Of a stretch of 64,000 nt of DNA, positions 62,753-64,000 are shown in pieces (the first letter of the stretch is position 1; each line of letters opens with the position of its first letter). The DNA is from Roseitranquillus sp963776845. GTDB taxonomy: Bacteria > Pseudomonadota > Alphaproteobacteria > Rhodobacterales > Rhodobacteraceae. Under the pieces are notes generated by a model, which saw nothing but the letters and a program-made list of their open reading frames with translations, searched no databases and was not told the DNA's origin. Made by a program: the position numbers and the translations under genes. Where the stretch lies: contig CAVZOJ010000010.1 of the NCBI GenBank assembly GCA_963776845.1, forward strand, positions 21,098 to 85,097, in the 5' to 3' direction.

Positions 62753-63808
62753 TCAATCGATCAGGGCGAGGCCGCGGGAACGGAATTCAAGCGCGACGCG
62801 GCTGCCCTGCGGGTGCGGCGACTCGCTGTTCGCGTCGATGGCGAAGAGCCGTCCGAGCGGGGTGTCGATCTCGTACTCCATATGGTCGCCGAGATAGGCG
62901 GCCGAGCGGACGCGGCCGGCGAGTGGGCCGTCACCAGCTCTGAGCCGGATCGCGTTGGCGCGGACGGCGAGCCGGGCAGGCCCGGTCGTGGCGGCACGCG
63001 CCGGCACCGGCTGCCGCAGTCCGCCGACGGCGACTGTGGCGGTGCCGGCGGCGACATGCTCGACCTCGCAGGCGATCACGTTCGCCTCGCCGATGAAGTC
63101 CGCGATGAACTCTGACGCCGGCGCATCGTAGAGCTCGCGCGGCGTGCCCTGCTGGGCGATGCGCCCCTCCCGCATGACTACGATGCGGTCGGAGACGGCC
63201 AGCGCCTCCTCCTGGTCATGCGTGACATAGACGGCGGTGAGGCCGAGGCGCTGCTGCAGCTCGCGGATCTCGGTGCGGACGCGGCGACGGAGGCGAGCGT
63301 CGAGGTTCGACAGCGGCTCGTCGAGAAGAAGGACCTGCGGCTCGAGCACCAGGGCGCGGGCGACCGCCACACGCTGCTGCTGGCCGCCCGAAAGCTCTGA
63401 CGGCAGCCGGTCAGCCATGCCGCCGAGACCCACGAGGTCGAGCCCGCGCTCGGCGGCGGGGCGGGCGTCGCGCGGCTTCATGCCGCCCAACTCGAGGCCG
63501 TAGGCGACGTTCTGCGCCACGCTCATGTGCGGGAAGAGGGCGTAGGACTGGAACACCATCGAGACGTCCCGGCGATTGGCCGGCAGGCGCGTGACGTCCT
63601 GCCCGCCGATCTCGATGCGGCCCGCGCTCGGGCTCTCGAGACCCGCAAGCATCCTGAGCGTCGTCGTCTTGCCGCAGCCCGAGGGGCCGAGCAACGTTAC
63701 GAGCTCTCCAGGTGCGATCGCCAGGTCGAGATCGTTGATCGCCGTGAAGGCGCCGAAGTCCTTGCGGACGCCGCGAAACGCGACCTCGCCGCGCCGTGCC
63801 GTCGTCAT
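62753..63808 (-). CDS. ABC transporter ATP-binding protein (PotA/FbpC/AfuC-like)
   Basis: A 351-residue ATPase. Walker A is GPSGCGKTT (about 41-49), the Q-loop SMVFQSYALFP, the signature LSGGQQQRVAVARAL, Walker B VLLLDEPLSNLD and the switch His VTHDQEEA. Residues 240-351 form a TOBE/MOP-like regulatory domain (GRVRSAAYLGDHMEYEIDTP). It energises import of polyamines, iron, thiamine or phosphorylated compounds; the substrate is not fixed. Its ATG overlaps the permease stop (ATGA). Confidence 0.93.
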   Translation of the reverse strand: MTTARRGEVAFRGVRKDFGAFTAINDLDLAIAPGELVTLLGPSGCGKTTTLRMLAGLESPSAGRIEIGGQDVTRLPANRRDVSMVFQSYALFPHMSVAQNVAYGLELGGMKPRDARPAAERGLDLVGLGGMADRLPSELSGGQQQRVAVARALVLEPQVLLLDEPLSNLDARLRRRVRTEIRELQQRLGLTAVYVTHDQEEALAVSDRIVVMREGRIAQQGTPRELYDAPASEFIADFIGEANVIACEVEHVAAGTATVAVGGLRQPVPARAATTGPARLAVRANAIRLRAGDGPLAGRVRSAAYLGDHMEYEIDTPLGRLFAIDANSESPHPQGSRVALEFRSRGLALID

Positions 63809-64000
63809 GCCGGGACCTCCTCCGTCCGCCGCGCCGCCGCCTTCCGCGCCCCGATCTCGCCGCGGCGCAGCCGCCGCTCGCCGACCAGAAGCTGGAAGCT
63901 GCCGATGACAGCAATCATCACCAGGATCAGGACCGAGGAATAGGCGATGGCGACGCCGTATTCCCCGTTCTCGACGAGACCCACGATATAGGCCGTCGCG
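63805..64000 (-). CDS. ABC transporter permease, C-terminal end (runs off window)
   Basis: The frame from the right window edge encodes YIVGLVENGEYGVAIAYSSV, LILVMIAVIGSFQLLVGERR and ends EEVPA at a TGA overlapping the ATPase ATG. A last membrane helix followed by a basic tail fits the C-terminus of a PotB/PotC-type or fused FbpB-like permease. Only 64 residues are visible. Confidence 0.8.
   Translation of the reverse strand, partial: ATAYIVGLVENGEYGVAIAYSSVLILVMIAVIGSFQLLVGERRLRRGEIGARKAAARRTEEVPA

Overview
The window is GC-rich, densely coding DNA from an alphaproteobacterium, most likely of the Rhodobacterales/Rhodobacteraceae type. The pointers are an HvrA-like H-NS protein, a DUF1127 protein, a PQQ alcohol-dehydrogenase cluster, an M15A/spanin lysis cassette like those of alphaproteobacterial phages or gene transfer agents, and the set of IS families. 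The density of IS elements, broken genes and inversions suggests a plasmid, chromid or genomic island. This assignment comes from protein families only; no rRNA or tRNA gene was seen.

1-3.4 kb holds the end of an arsenic operon on the minus strand (a broken arsJ, acr3, the start of arsH), an EamA transporter and a scar of recombinase and racemase fragments. 3.5-15.2 kb is a coherent stress and signalling block. It has an OmpR-type regulator with a hybrid PAS histidine kinase, a DUF1127 protein, a cysteine synthase-glutaredoxin fusion, OsmC, an FAD oxidoreductase, an alpha/beta hydrolase, a truncated haemoglobin, a class III cyclase-like protein, a second PAS kinase and small proteins. A direct repeat GAAAC-N4-GAAAC, or a close variant, lies upstream of five of the transcription units, so they may form one regulon.

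15.2-21.5 kb holds gene debris (IS21, SulP, a DUF3320 helicase), a HExxH metalloprotease with a divergent acidic protein, a tyrosine recombinase, and a hipBA pair preceded by three operator-like dyads spaced exactly 50 bp apart. 22.2-28.0 kb is a PQQ-dependent alcohol oxidation cluster. It contains a substrate-binding protein, a beta-propeller, an alcohol dehydrogenase with the Asp-x-Asp pair typical of lanthanide enzymes, a dihaem cytochrome c, an ankyrin protein and a cupredoxin-like protein.

28.3-61.8 kb is a mosaic of IS elements and fragments (IS5, IS110, IS481, IS1182, IS91, ISL3, IS6, IS3, IS21). Stranded among them are an H-NS protein, a secreted protein, a CadC/TPR-type regulator, a phage lysis cassette with nested spanins, a merR/merT pair, nitronate monooxygenase, an AtoE-type transporter, a GDSL esterase, a truncated saccharopine-dehydrogenase-like gene and a CheB-like tail with a response regulator. 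Two inversions can be reconstructed: about 2.78 kb splits a membrane-protein gene and separates an IS91 transposase from its recombinase, and about 1.7 kb exchanges ends between an IS21 and an ISL3 element. Several small palindromic inserts sit inside the transposase genes. 61.9-64 kb is an ordinary operon: ABC permease (cut by the window edge), ABC ATPase and an inositol-monophosphatase-family enzyme.

Four otherwise intact host genes (arsJ, osmC, the cyclase and the GDSL esterase) carry a +1 frameshift at or near the word GAACTC, where GACTC would restore the frame. GACTC is a GANTC (CcrM) methylation site, so some apparent pseudogenes here may be base-calling errors.
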